Source: CAILZL01 sp049840395
GTDB lineage: Bacteria; Pseudomonadota; Gammaproteobacteria; Steroidobacterales; Steroidobacteraceae
Reading direction: 5' to 3'
DNA length: 64,000 bases
Assembly (NCBI GenBank): GCA_049840395.1
Contig: JASGLD010000001.1
Span: 682,001-746,000 of the forward strand
Shown here in pieces: positions 53,527 to 62,415 of this stretch. The position numbers and the translations under genes were made by a program. The notes beneath the pieces were generated by a model. The model was given only the letters and a program-made list of their open reading frames with translations, was not told the DNA's origin and made no database searches. Each line of letters begins with the position of its first letter. The stretch's first letter is position 1.

Positions 53527-55149
53527 ATGTCTGAATCCCTGCAAGCATTGCAACAAGCCCCTTTTTATAAAGAAGTGCAACGTCGCCGCACGTTCGCGAT
53601 TATCAGTCACCCGGACGCCGGCAAGACCACGCTCACTGAAAAGCTACTGCTGTTCGGCGGTGCCATCCAGCTTGCCGGTACGGTGAAGGGCCGTAAGGCA
53701 GCGCGTCATGCCACCTCCGACTGGATGGCGCTGGAACAGCAGCGCGGTATCTCGGTGACCTCATCGGTGATGCAGTTCCCGTATCAGGAACGCATGGTCA
53801 ACTTGCTCGATACGCCCGGCCACGAAGACTTCTCCGAAGATACTTATCGCACGCTCACCGCCGTGGACTCGGCGCTGATGGTGATCGACTGCGCCAAGGG
53901 CGTGGAAGATCGCACCATCAAGCTGATGGAAGTGTGCCGTCTGCGCGATACGCCCATCATGACCTTCATCAACAAGCTGGATCGCGAAGGTCGCGAGCCC
54001 ATCGAGTTGCTGGATGAAATCGAAACGGTATTGAAGATCAAGTGCGCGCCGATTACCTGGCCCATCGGCATGGGGCATTCGCTGCGGGGCATTTATCATC
54101 TGATCGAAGATCGTATCTATGTGTATCGCGCCGGCGAGAAGGGGCGCGCCGGCACTACCGATACCATCGATGGTTTAAACAGCGATGCTGCTACGGAATT
54201 TTTGGCTGATCGCGCGCAAGCCTTCCGCGATGAAGTGGAGTTGGTGCGCGGCGCGACGCAGGAGTTCGTATTGGAAGAGTACTTGGCGGGCAAGCAGTCT
54301 CCAGTGTTCTTCGGTTCAGCCATCAGCAATTTCGGCGTGACCGAGTTGTTGAATAGCTTTGTCGAATTTGCGCCGGGCCCTCAGCCGCGCGCGACTACGG
54401 GGCGTAAAGTAGTCGCCAGTGAAGAAAAACTCAGCGGCTTCGTGTTCAAGATTCAGGCAAACATGGACCCGGGCCATCGTGACCGCATCGCCTTCATGCG
54501 CATCTGTTCCGGCAAGTACACCAAGGGCATGCGTTTCTTCCATGTGCGTTTGAAGAAGGAAATGCGCATCAGCGATGCGCTGACCTTCCTGGCGGCAGAT
54601 CGTCAGCACACCGAAGAGGCTTTTGCCGGCGACATCATCGGCCTGCACAATCATGGCACCATCAACATCGGTGACACCTTCACCGAAGGTGAGTCCTTGA
54701 TGTTCACCGGCATTCCCAACTTCGCGCCGGAACTATTCCGGCGTGTGGTGCTGCGCGATCCGCTGCGTATGAAGGCACTGCAAAAAGGCCTGGATCAGTT
54801 GTGCGAAGAGGGCGCGACGCAGTTGTTCCGACCGCTGCGTAATAACGATTTGATTCTCGGCGCGGTGGGTCAGCTGCAGTTCGATGTGGTGGCGTTCCGT
54901 CTGCAGGACGAATACGGCGTGCAGTGCAGCTTCGACAACATCAACGTGCATACTGCGCGCTGGGTGTATGGAGACGATAAGAAGCTGGAAGAGCTGCGTG
55001 TCAAAGGCTACGACAATCTGGCCGTCGATCATTCCGGCGCGCTGGTGTATCTCGCACCGACACGCGTGAATCTTGGCCTGACGTTGGAGCGTTGGCCGGA
55101 CCTGCGCTTCAACGAGACTCGTGAGCATCTGGCGCAGATGCAATCGTAA
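53527..55149 (+). CDS. prfC: Peptide chain release factor 3
   Basis: A 540-residue GTPase that removes RF1 and RF2 from the ribosome after termination. The G1 motif SHPDAGKTTL, G3 DTPGHEDFSED and G4 NKLDRE are intact. RGISVTSSVMQF and the C-terminal LERWPDLRFNETREHL are specific to RF3. The ATG at 53527 is used; the upstream frame is poorly conserved. TACAAT at 53488-53493 could be a -10 box. Confidence 0.95.
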   Translation: MSESLQALQQAPFYKEVQRRRTFAIISHPDAGKTTLTEKLLLFGGAIQLAGTVKGRKAARHATSDWMALEQQRGISVTSSVMQFPYQERMVNLLDTPGHEDFSEDTYRTLTAVDSALMVIDCAKGVEDRTIKLMEVCRLRDTPIMTFINKLDREGREPIELLDEIETVLKIKCAPITWPIGMGHSLRGIYHLIEDRIYVYRAGEKGRAGTTDTIDGLNSDAATEFLADRAQAFRDEVELVRGATQEFVLEEYLAGKQSPVFFGSAISNFGVTELLNSFVEFAPGPQPRATTGRKVVASEEKLSGFVFKIQANMDPGHRDRIAFMRICSGKYTKGMRFFHVRLKKEMRISDALTFLAADRQHTEEAFAGDIIGLHNHGTINIGDTFTEGESLMFTGIPNFAPELFRRVVLRDPLRMKALQKGLDQLCEEGATQLFRPLRNNDLILGAVGQLQFDVVAFRLQDEYGVQCSFDNINVHTARWVYGDDKKLEELRVKGYDNLAVDHSGALVYLAPTRVNLGLTLERWPDLRFNETREHLAQMQS

Positions 55150-55154
55150 ATTTC

Positions 55155-55243
55155 TTACCTCTCCCGCATGCGGGAGACGACTGCATGGATGCAGGAGGTA
55201 GAGTAATGCAGGAAGCAATTACCGAGGTTAGGGAGAGGGCAAG
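55155..55243. repeat. CTCTCCCGCATGCGGGAG / GGGAGAGGG dispersed repeat, copy 2
   Basis: CTCTCCCGCATGCGGGAG forms a perfect hairpin just after prfC. GGATGCAGGAGG and GAGGTTAGGGAGAGGGCAAG complete the element before the transporter gene. It is related to the element at 19543. Confidence 0.6.
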
Positions 55244-55255
55244 TGAGTTGGCACA

Positions 55256-56533
55256 ATGAATAACAGCACCAATGTCCTTGGCACCCTCCGTCAGAAGCCC
55301 GTGTTTCGCTGGGCCATGTACGACTGGGCCAATTCCGCCTTCGCCACCACCATCATGGCAGGCTTCTTTCCCATCTTCTTCAAGCAGTATTGGAGTACCG
55401 GCATTGATGCTGCTACCAGTACTTTCAGATTGGGCGTGGCTAATAGCATTGCTAGTTTCATTCTGGCCGTACTGGCACCCCTGTTGGGCGCCATTGCGGA
55501 TCGTGGCGGCGCACGCATTCGCTTCTTGTTGGGGTTCACGGTGCTGGGCGTGGTTGGAAGTGCCGGCTTGTACTGGGTGCAGCAGGGCGATTGGCAGTGG
55601 GCGGCAGCGATGTATGTGGCAGCCTCCATGGGCTTCTGGGGCGGGCTGATTTTTTACGATTCGCTGTTGTTGGATGTGTCGGATCGCGAACATTACGACC
55701 TGGTGTCCGGTTTCGGTTATGGCATGGGCTATCTCGGTGGCGGCGTATTGTTTGCGCTGAATGTATGGATGACCTTGCAGCCGGCCTTCTTCGGTTTGGC
55801 GAACGCCGCTGTCGCCGTGCAGGTTTCGTTTCTGACCGTGGCGGTGTGGTGGAGTCTTTTTGCGCTGCCACTGCTATTCGGTGTCAAAGAAAAGGCGGCC
55901 ACTCGACCGCTGCCATTCAAACAAGCTTTGATTGCCGGATTTGGTGAACTGACGGCGACGTTTCACGAAATACGTCGCTATCGTGCGTTGCTATTGTTTC
56001 TGTTGGCGTACTGGCTGTACATTGATGGCGTCAACACCGTGATCAAGATGGCGGTGGACTATGGCTTGGCGTTGGGTTTTCCTACCAACAGCTTGATCAT
56101 TGCCTTGTTGATCGTGCAATTCATCGGCTTCCCGGCAGCCATTCTGTTCGGCTGGCTGGGTAATCGTTACAGCACGCTGGGCGGTATATTTATCGGCTTG
56201 CTGGTGTATGCCGGCGTTACGGTGTTCGCCGTATTCATGGACGATGTCAAAGAGTTTTACTACATGGCGATTGCCATCGGTCTGGTGCAAGGCGCAGTCC
56301 AAAGTTTAAGCCGCTCCTACTTCGGTTCGCTGGTGCCTAAAGAGCGTGCCGGCGAGTTCTTCGGCTTCTACAACATGATGGGCAAGTTTGCTTCGGTGCT
56401 GGGGCCGGCGCTGATGGGAACTACTGCGCTACTGGTGGGCAGTCGTTACTCCATCCTGTCGCTGGTGGTGTTGTTTATTGTGGGTAGTGCGTTATTGGTT
56501 GTTGCGCGTAAGGCGGCCATAAGCAATCGTTGA
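55256..56533 (+). CDS. UMF1 / Atg22-type MFS transporter
   Basis: A 425-residue transporter with 12 membrane segments. RWAMYDWANSAFATTIMAGF is the family signature and GSLVPKERAGEFFGFYNM in the second half is equally conserved. In yeast the relative Atg22 exports amino acids from the vacuole; bacterial members have no proven substrate. It follows prfC and precedes a mutarotase. Confidence 0.87.
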   Translation: MNNSTNVLGTLRQKPVFRWAMYDWANSAFATTIMAGFFPIFFKQYWSTGIDAATSTFRLGVANSIASFILAVLAPLLGAIADRGGARIRFLLGFTVLGVVGSAGLYWVQQGDWQWAAAMYVAASMGFWGGLIFYDSLLLDVSDREHYDLVSGFGYGMGYLGGGVLFALNVWMTLQPAFFGLANAAVAVQVSFLTVAVWWSLFALPLLFGVKEKAATRPLPFKQALIAGFGELTATFHEIRRYRALLLFLLAYWLYIDGVNTVIKMAVDYGLALGFPTNSLIIALLIVQFIGFPAAILFGWLGNRYSTLGGIFIGLLVYAGVTVFAVFMDDVKEFYYMAIAIGLVQGAVQSLSRSYFGSLVPKERAGEFFGFYNMMGKFASVLGPALMGTTALLVGSRYSILSLVVLFIVGSALLVVARKAAISNR

Positions 56534-56588
56534 TTCTTGGTTGCCTTGTCCAAGCGGCCTTGTCCATACGATACATCGGATAAGCGAG

Positions 56589-57389
56589 ATGACAGACAAA
56601 TCCCAATTGCAAGTGGCGGGCGCCAGCGTCGAAGTTCACGACTACGGCGCGCATGTGACTTCGTGGCGCACAGCGGATGGCGTTGAACGGTTGTTTCTGA
56701 GTCAGCGTGCCGAATTCGGCGCGGGAAAAGCCATTCGCGGCGGTGTGCCGATTATCTTTCCGCAGTTTGCCGGTTTAGGTCCTTTACCCAAGCATGGCTT
56801 TGCCCGCACCAAGTCTTGGCAACGTGTATCCAGCAACGCGGATTCTGTGCTGTTTACATTACAGGATGATGCGGCCACGCGCGCGAATTGGCCGCATGCA
56901 TTTACAGCGGAGTACTTGATTCAACTCGGCGACAATCGGTTGCAGATGACCCTATGTATTCGCAATACCGGCGTGCAGGCATTTACTTTTACTGCGGCGC
57001 TGCATACCTATTTGCGGGTAACAGATATAGATCGGGTTTCGGTGACGGGGCTTGTAGGCTTGCGCTATAGCGATAGCGCAGCGGGCGGCGCCATGGCCTT
57101 AGAAAATTCGTCGGCTGTACGCATTGCAGGCGAAGTGGATCGAATCTATTTTGATGCGCTTGAACCCATTGTCGTGCATGAGTCTGGGCGCACGCTGGAA
57201 TGCAGCGCACGTGGCTTTACCGATGCGGTCATCTGGAATCCGGGTGCGGTTAAAGCGGCGGCGCTGGCCGATCTTGAGCCTGAGGGCTATCGACACATGC
57301 TCTGTGTGGAGGCGGCCATCATCGGTACGCCGGTTAGTTTGTTACCGGGTGAGAGCTGGTCGGGAGCGCAGCAACTCACATTGGCATGA
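56589..57389 (+). CDS. D-hexose-6-phosphate mutarotase
   Basis: A 266-residue galactose-mutarotase-fold enzyme of the YeaD group that interconverts anomers of hexose 6-phosphates. GAHVTSWRTADGVERLFLS, IRGGVPIIFPQFAGLG, the catalytic His in ALHTYLRV and Glu in MLCVEAAII are present. The ATG at 56589 gives the expected length. Confidence 0.9.
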   Translation: MTDKSQLQVAGASVEVHDYGAHVTSWRTADGVERLFLSQRAEFGAGKAIRGGVPIIFPQFAGLGPLPKHGFARTKSWQRVSSNADSVLFTLQDDAATRANWPHAFTAEYLIQLGDNRLQMTLCIRNTGVQAFTFTAALHTYLRVTDIDRVSVTGLVGLRYSDSAAGGAMALENSSAVRIAGEVDRIYFDALEPIVVHESGRTLECSARGFTDAVIWNPGAVKAAALADLEPEGYRHMLCVEAAIIGTPVSLLPGESWSGAQQLTLA

Positions 57390-57425
57390 TCATGCGCTAC
57401 TTACAGCGTTATTGTGGATGAGTCT

Positions 57426-58517
57426 ATGAGTTCGAGTTTGCTGACTACACCGATGGACGATGGCTTCAGCATGCCGGCGGAATTTACGCCGCATCGCGGT
57501 TGTTGGTTGTTATGGCCGGAGCGTGGCGATACCTGGCGCTTGGGCGGCAAACCCGCGCAACAAGCGTTCGTCGCTGTGGCCGCTGCCATCGCTGCAAGCG
57601 AATCGGTGAGCGTCGGCGTGTCGCAGTCGCAGTATGCGAATGCACGAGCGCAGTTGCCTGACGGTGTGCGCGTGGTCGAGATGTCGCATAACGATGCCTG
57701 GATGCGCGACATGGGTCCCACCTGTGTGACCAATAAAGCCGGTGAAGTACGTGGCATTGATTGGATGTTCAATGCCTGGGGCGGCTTGCAGGGGGGTCTG
57801 TACTTCCCCTGGGATCAAGATGATCTGGTGGCGCAGAAGGTGCTGGAGATCGAGGGTCTGTCACGCTATCGCGCGCCCTTGGTGCTGGAAGGCGGCGGTA
57901 TCCATGTCGATGGTCAGGGTACGGCCTTGGTAACGGAAGAGTGCTTGCTCAATCCCAATCGCAATCCGGATTTGGAGGTGGGGCAGATCGAGTTGTTACT
58001 GCACGAATACCTGGGCGTCTCAACGGTAATCTGGCTGGGGCAGGGCGTATACAACGATGAGACCGACGGCCATATCGACAATCTATGTTGCTTCATCAAA
58101 CCGGGTGAAGTGGCTTTGACCTGGACGGATAACAAGCGTGATCCACAGTACGCGCGTTCCAACGATGCGCTGCGTCGCTTGCAACTGGCGCGCGATGCAC
58201 GCGGCCGCAAACTTAAAGTGCATCTGCTGCCGCAACCCGGTCCCTTATTTCTAACCGAGAAAGAAGCAGCAGGATTGGATGAGTTGAATGCAGGCAAGCA
58301 GCGTCGTGCCGGCGATCGACTGGCTGCTTCGTATATCAACTTCTACATCGGCAATTCGGTGGTGGTCGCGCCCTTGCTGGATGAGCGTCATGATCGGGCC
58401 GTACTGACGCGTCTGCGTCGTTGGTTCCCGAAGCGCAAAGTGGTGGGTGTGCCGGCGCGTGAGATCTTGCTGGGCGGTGGTGGTATTCACTGCATTACGC
58501 AGCAGATACCGCGTTAG
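57426..58517 (+). CDS. aguA: Agmatine deiminase
   Basis: A 363-residue guanidino-group hydrolase that turns agmatine into N-carbamoylputrescine. HNDAWMRDMGPT, LEGGGIHVDGQGT, NDETDGHIDN and the catalytic Cys356 in GGGGIHCITQQ are intact. The partner N-carbamoylputrescine amidase (aguB) is not adjacent. ATG 57426 follows GGATGAG; GTG 57414 is an alternative. Confidence 0.94.
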   Translation: MSSSLLTTPMDDGFSMPAEFTPHRGCWLLWPERGDTWRLGGKPAQQAFVAVAAAIAASESVSVGVSQSQYANARAQLPDGVRVVEMSHNDAWMRDMGPTCVTNKAGEVRGIDWMFNAWGGLQGGLYFPWDQDDLVAQKVLEIEGLSRYRAPLVLEGGGIHVDGQGTALVTEECLLNPNRNPDLEVGQIELLLHEYLGVSTVIWLGQGVYNDETDGHIDNLCCFIKPGEVALTWTDNKRDPQYARSNDALRRLQLARDARGRKLKVHLLPQPGPLFLTEKEAAGLDELNAGKQRRAGDRLAASYINFYIGNSVVVAPLLDERHDRAVLTRLRRWFPKRKVVGVPAREILLGGGGIHCITQQIPR

Positions 58518-58535
58518 TGTTGGTGCGGCTTTTTT

Positions 58536-58650
58536 GCCCCCACCCTAGCCCTCCCCCGCAAGCGAGGGAGGGGATGAGAAGGTCTTACCGCTAACAGACG
58601 GGAAAATCATTTCCCTCCCCCGTTCGACGGGGGAGGGTTAGGGTGGGGGC
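58536..58650. repeat. CCCCACCCTAGCCCTCCCCC palindromic repeat, copy 3
   Basis: Outer 22-bp arms (58536-58557 and 58629-58650) pair with one mismatch. Inside is a perfect hairpin, CCCTCCCCCG-TTCGA-CGGGGGAGGG (58613-58637). The element lies between the convergent aguA and DUF3187 genes. The same inner hairpin recurs at 61099. Confidence 0.88.
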
Positions 58651-58654
58651 ATCC

Positions 58655-59611
58655 TTAAAACTTTCTACCGATATCAAACTGAAACTGCACATCCGGCACA
58701 GTGTCCACCCCAATATCTTCACTGATCAATAAACTGCTTTGCCAAGCGCCGGATTCATAGCGTGGTCCCAGGCTGAGTTGTAGAGCATTACCCAGTACAC
58801 GCAAGCCGGTGTCGAATACTTTGCTATGTGCATCGATCTGCACAGCGGCGGACCAATGCGTTGTCACTCTGGCTTCCGTTCCCAGCAGGCCACTCCATGC
58901 CACGCTCTGTTGTTGATCGGCCAGGCGATCGCCGTGACCCAGTGCGGTTATCGAAAGCTGCTCATGCGTGGTCCACCGCGAACTCCATTGCTGTGAGCTG
59001 GCCAAGCTCAGTGCGAGATCGGCAGCGCCGCTGCCGGTTAACTTCCCTGCGTTGCCGGTGGGCAACTTCACACTGAGCCATAAGATGTTTTCGCGAGCGG
59101 CATTAGCGCCGAAGCTGTGGCCCAATCGCAGAGTGATGTCGCCAATGCCCTGGGTGGACTGAGTAAGCCGGTAATCCACTTGATTCAAATGTTCATGCTC
59201 GATCAACAGACGATCGCGCGGCACGATGTCCCGATTGCCATTGGGGAAGCCGAAGGTGCTGTGAAAGGATTCGATGAAATGGTCGAGATGGCCGCCGGAG
59301 ACGCTGATAAGCGGTAACTCCAGGCGCAGACTCAGCCGGTCGGTCAGCGGTCGGCTGAACGTCGTCTGCCAGCGTTGCATTTCCGCATCCAGTTGCAAGC
59401 TGTCTTGAGCAGAGCGTTGTGTCAGTGAAGTGCTGCTGATGGCGTATTCCACCTGCAAGTTTTTACCACTGGCAATGCTGGGCAATGCCGGTGCCACCTC
59501 ATAACCGGATAGCAATGGATTCAGATCGCGTACCGGCAAGGCATCGGCGGCGGCAGTGGTTACTGCCGCAAGTAGTGCAAGAGCGAGCGCAGTTCGCGTC
59601 AAGAAATGCAC
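58655..59611 (-). CDS. DUF3187 outer-membrane beta-barrel protein
   Basis: A 318-residue exported protein with signal peptide ending AAADA. The mature chain has DLNPLLSGYEVAPALPSIA and alternating beta strands ending FQFDIGRKF, with a C-terminal aromatic residue as in barrels. It contains HFIESFHSTFGFPNGNRDIVPRDR, in two parts, typical of DUF3187. The start is GTG at 59611, 3 bp after the DUF3570 stop, so it belongs to that operon. Confidence 0.8.
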   Translation of the reverse strand: MHFLTRTALALALLAAVTTAAADALPVRDLNPLLSGYEVAPALPSIASGKNLQVEYAISSTSLTQRSAQDSLQLDAEMQRWQTTFSRPLTDRLSLRLELPLISVSGGHLDHFIESFHSTFGFPNGNRDIVPRDRLLIEHEHLNQVDYRLTQSTQGIGDITLRLGHSFGANAARENILWLSVKLPTGNAGKLTGSGAADLALSLASSQQWSSRWTTHEQLSITALGHGDRLADQQQSVAWSGLLGTEARVTTHWSAAVQIDAHSKVFDTGLRVLGNALQLSLGPRYESGAWQSSLLISEDIGVDTVPDVQFQFDIGRKF

Positions 59612-59614
59612 GGA

Positions 59615-60781
59615 TCAGTAATGCAGCGAATACTGGAATTGATAGACATTCGCGCTGTAGTTATACAGCGGTTGTGCCGAAGGCGTGCGGCCCACCAGCG
59701 CATTCTTGAAATCCAGATAGTTGTACTGAATGTGATCTACGAACAGGCTGAGCACGCTGGCCAGCTTCGGCGTATGTGTCCAGCGCCAGCTGCCGCCCAA
59801 GTGTAACGACCAGTCATTGAAAGTGGCCAGCACCTTGTCACGCGCCAGAAAGTTCTGGGCATTGATGTAAGGGAACAGATCCGAATAGAAGTCGGCATGG
59901 GTCTGGGTGTAGTAACGGCCGCTGACTTCAACGGTCCAGGCGCTCTTGATGGGGTGCACGTATTCCAGGTCACCGGTATGAGCCACGATGCCCCAGCTAT
60001 CGGTGTAGTAGCGATAACCGGCCTTTACCGAAGCGCGATAGGGCAGGTAGTAGCGGCCGTTTAGTCCTACGGCATTCGAGGTGCGAGTACGTGGATAGAT
60101 TTCATTCTGACTCAGCGGCGTGGCATTGGCGGCGCCATAGCGAACGCTGCGATAGGGATTCTGCAGGTAGCCTTCCAGTGCGCTGGATTCATAGTCCATA
60201 TTGACGATGAAGCTCTTGGTTAGAATCTGCGACAGTCCCAAACGATAGTTGCGACGCTGTACATCGCCCTTATCGAGATAGGTGTCTGAGCCGGCCGCTT
60301 TGTTGACCAGGTGTTGCTTCACGTCATCCCAACCCCGGGTGAAGCCCAAGCTGACGGTGGTGAGATCACCGAACATGTCTTCGCTGATGCCGAAGCTGAC
60401 ATTGTCCGAGATGTAGTCCTTCTCAGTGCTGTTGAGAAAGTTTACGTTGTAAGTAGTCTTGCCACGCAGGTAGGAGGCGCCGCTGCTCCATTGCGTGCGA
60501 TGTTCCTTGTAAGGACTGGCTGCCGTCATTACATTGATGGAGGCGCTGGATACCATGTCGACATCGTAAGTGGCGTCGACACCCACGCTCTCACCGAATT
60601 TCTTGCGCACCAACAGCGATGGACCGGAGACCTCAACGCCGCCGCCGTCATAGACGTGGTACAGCATATCGGCGCGATCTTCCGGCAGCACGCCCGCATG
60701 GCTGGTGATGCTTACGCTTAGCAATAGCAGCGCGGCTAGGCCGAGAATCGAACGTTGCGAGTAAGAGTGCATGCCCATCAT
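59615..60781 (-). CDS. DUF3570 outer-membrane protein
   Basis: A 388-residue exported beta-rich protein. After the signal peptide (SITSHA) come PEDRADMLYHVYDGGGVEVSG (in two halves), VRKKFGESVGVDATYDVD and many amphipathic strands ending VYQFQYSLHY. DUF3570 occurs next to DUF4266, a TlpA-like thioredoxin and often ApbE in other genomes, by recall linked to flavinylated redox systems. The ATG could be 60781 or 60772. Confidence 0.83.
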   Translation of the reverse strand: MMGMHSYSQRSILGLAALLLLSVSITSHAGVLPEDRADMLYHVYDGGGVEVSGPSLLVRKKFGESVGVDATYDVDMVSSASINVMTAASPYKEHRTQWSSGASYLRGKTTYNVNFLNSTEKDYISDNVSFGISEDMFGDLTTVSLGFTRGWDDVKQHLVNKAAGSDTYLDKGDVQRRNYRLGLSQILTKSFIVNMDYESSALEGYLQNPYRSVRYGAANATPLSQNEIYPRTRTSNAVGLNGRYYLPYRASVKAGYRYYTDSWGIVAHTGDLEYVHPIKSAWTVEVSGRYYTQTHADFYSDLFPYINAQNFLARDKVLATFNDWSLHLGGSWRWTHTPKLASVLSLFVDHIQYNYLDFKNALVGRTPSAQPLYNYSANVYQFQYSLHY

Positions 60782-60793
60782 GTCAGTTTGGAA

Positions 60794-61015
60794 TTAATTA
60801 CAGCCGCAGCCGCCGCCAGCGCCACCGGTGGCGCCATGCGCGCCTTCACGCACTTCATGGATGTGATCGCCATAGGTTGCCAGCGTTGGGTTGCGATCGT
60901 TGGACATGATTTCGTCGGCCAGTGCGGCGCGTTCATAGGGCTTCACCCAAGGTTCGATGCTGCTGCAGGCGCTTAACAGCAGCAGTGAGCAGGCAAGCAA
61001 AGTTAGACGAATCAT
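60794..61015 (-). CDS. DUF4266 small lipoprotein
   Basis: A 73-residue lipoprotein. The lipobox LLSAC puts lipid Cys at 17. The conserved core PWVKPYERAALADEIM is at 22-37, and the chain ends in a Gly-rich GGAGGGCGCN with two Cys. The C-terminal CxC could bind metal or accept a disulfide from the neighbouring TlpA protein. It lies between the thioredoxin and DUF3570 genes. GGAG precedes the ATG at 61015. Confidence 0.86.
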   Translation of the reverse strand: MIRLTLLACSLLLLSACSSIEPWVKPYERAALADEIMSNDRNPTLATYGDHIHEVREGAHGATGGAGGGCGCN

Positions 61016-61037
61016 ATGCACTCCAACAACAGGCATT

Positions 61038-61139
61038 TTTGCCTCCACCTTAACCCTTCCCCGTGGAAGTTCCGCTTAAGGAAGGAGGTGAGATCGAACC
61101 CTCCCCCGTTCGACGGGGGAGGGCCGGGAGGGGGCATCC
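61038..61139. repeat. CCCTCCCCCG palindromic repeat, copy 4
   Basis: A diverged left part (GCCTCCACCTTAACCC) and a perfect inner hairpin (61099-61108 with 61114-61123), identical to that at 58613, fill the gap between the tlpA-like and DUF4266 genes inside an operon. A stable stem here could change the relative expression of the two sides. Confidence 0.8.
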
Positions 61140-61158
61140 GAAAACGCTCTCAACAACA

Positions 61159-61665
61159 TCATTCCTTGATCAAGGCGCGAATCTGGGTCAGATACTCGGC
61201 TTCATCACCGGCCTTGTAGCCGCGATGCAGCGCACGCACATTGCCCTTGCGGTCGATGAACACCGTGCTGGGCATGGCGCTAACGTCGTATAGCTTGCTG
61301 ACTTTATTATCGCGGTCAAATGCGATGGGAAAGCTGACGGGCACCTGCGACAGGAATTTCTGTGCGTCGGTGGAGTCGGTGTCGACATTGACGCCCAGCA
61401 GCACGAAACCGGCAGCGCTGTACTTCTTGTAGATCTGATCCATCAACGGCATCTCGGTACGGCAGGGGCCGCACCAGGAAGCCCAGAAGTTCAACATCAC
61501 CACCTGGCCCTTCAATTTGGCCAGATCAATGGCCTCGGCGTTCTTGCCGGGCAGTGTGAAAGTCGGTGCGGCGGTGCTACCGGCGCCATGGGCGGGCAAC
61601 GAAGTCATGGCCAGCAGGCCGGTTACAGCAGCGGCCTTAACGAATGCATGAGTAAGTGATTTCAT
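61159..61665 (-). CDS. TlpA-like periplasmic thioredoxin
   Basis: A 168-residue exported thioredoxin-fold reductase. The signal peptide ends PAHGA, followed by APTFTLPGKNAEAIDLAKLKG in two parts and the active site WCGPC at 64-68. VSAMPSTVFIDRKGNV holds the cis-Pro loop. It would keep Cys residues in the neighbours (DUF4266, heme protein) reduced, as TlpA and ResA do in cytochrome maturation. Confidence 0.92.
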   Translation of the reverse strand: MKSLTHAFVKAAAVTGLLAMTSLPAHGAGSTAAPTFTLPGKNAEAIDLAKLKGQVVMLNFWASWCGPCRTEMPLMDQIYKKYSAAGFVLLGVNVDTDSTDAQKFLSQVPVSFPIAFDRDNKVSKLYDVSAMPSTVFIDRKGNVRALHRGYKAGDEAEYLTQIRALIKE

Positions 61666-61704
61666 GATGGTTGCCTTGCAATGAGCGGGTGTGACTATGC
61701 TCGC

Positions 61705-62415
61705 CTAAAAGAAAAAGCTGAGTCCTAGACTGGCTTCAAGGTTATTGACGACTTTTTTCGTGCCCAACAAATCGGTGTCGTACAGGTAATCGCGGACATC
61801 GAGATGCGTGGCCAGCCAATCGGTCAATAGGATGCGATAACCGAAGCCGCCGTTTACGGTAAAACGATTGTCGTTGGCGAAGTGGGTGGAGCCGACGCCG
61901 ACGATGAAGTACAACGCGGTGTTATAAGCGCGGTTCTCACCGACGAACACTTCGCCGGGTAGCGCATTCCAGCCGGCCGACAGCGCATAGTAGGAATATT
62001 GGCGTCCATCTTCGTTGAGTATCTGGATTTGGTTGATAGATTCGGCACCGGAGACACCGGCCTTACTGCGGCCATACGAACCTTCGAGGAAGAAGCCTTC
62101 GGTCACGTGATAGGCGAGACGTGCGCCAATCACCGGGCGGCTGCCGAAATCTTCAATGCTCAATATCCCGCCATAAGCACCCAACTCGAAGTTCTCACTG
62201 TCGATGTTCGGTGTCTTAACCTTGCGGCGCTCGATCTTGGGATCGATCACCGGTTCGGTTACCGCAGTGGTAGTGGGACCCGAAGCGGACTCCACTACCG
62301 TGGCGCTGCTGGGTTCACTGTCTTCAGGCGCAGCTTTACGACCGAACAGGGCGCAGCCAGTGCTCAGCGAGGCCAGCAGGGGGATTAGAAGAAAAAGGCG
62401 AAGCCTGCTTTCCAT
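61705..62415 (-). CDS. Outer-membrane beta-barrel lipoprotein-like protein
   Basis: A 236-residue protein with a lipobox-like STGCAL near residue 21, a Thr/Ser/Pro-rich linker and an eight-strand barrel domain (FELGAYGGILSIEDFGSRPV, LAYHVTEGFFLEGSYGRSK, ending LEASLGLSFFF). By recall it fits the barrel family found with SH3 and heme proteins. It overlaps the SH3 gene by 31 bp. Confidence 0.78.
   Translation of the reverse strand: MESRLRLFLLIPLLASLSTGCALFGRKAAPEDSEPSSATVVESASGPTTTAVTEPVIDPKIERRKVKTPNIDSENFELGAYGGILSIEDFGSRPVIGARLAYHVTEGFFLEGSYGRSKAGVSGAESINQIQILNEDGRQYSYYALSAGWNALPGEVFVGENRAYNTALYFIVGVGSTHFANDNRFTVNGGFGYRILLTDWLATHLDVRDYLYDTDLLGTKKVVNNLEASLGLSFFF

Noticed and set aside
58536..61139. 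Repeated hairpins as a CRISPR array
   Set aside because: Copies are kilobases apart with no spacers and no cas genes.
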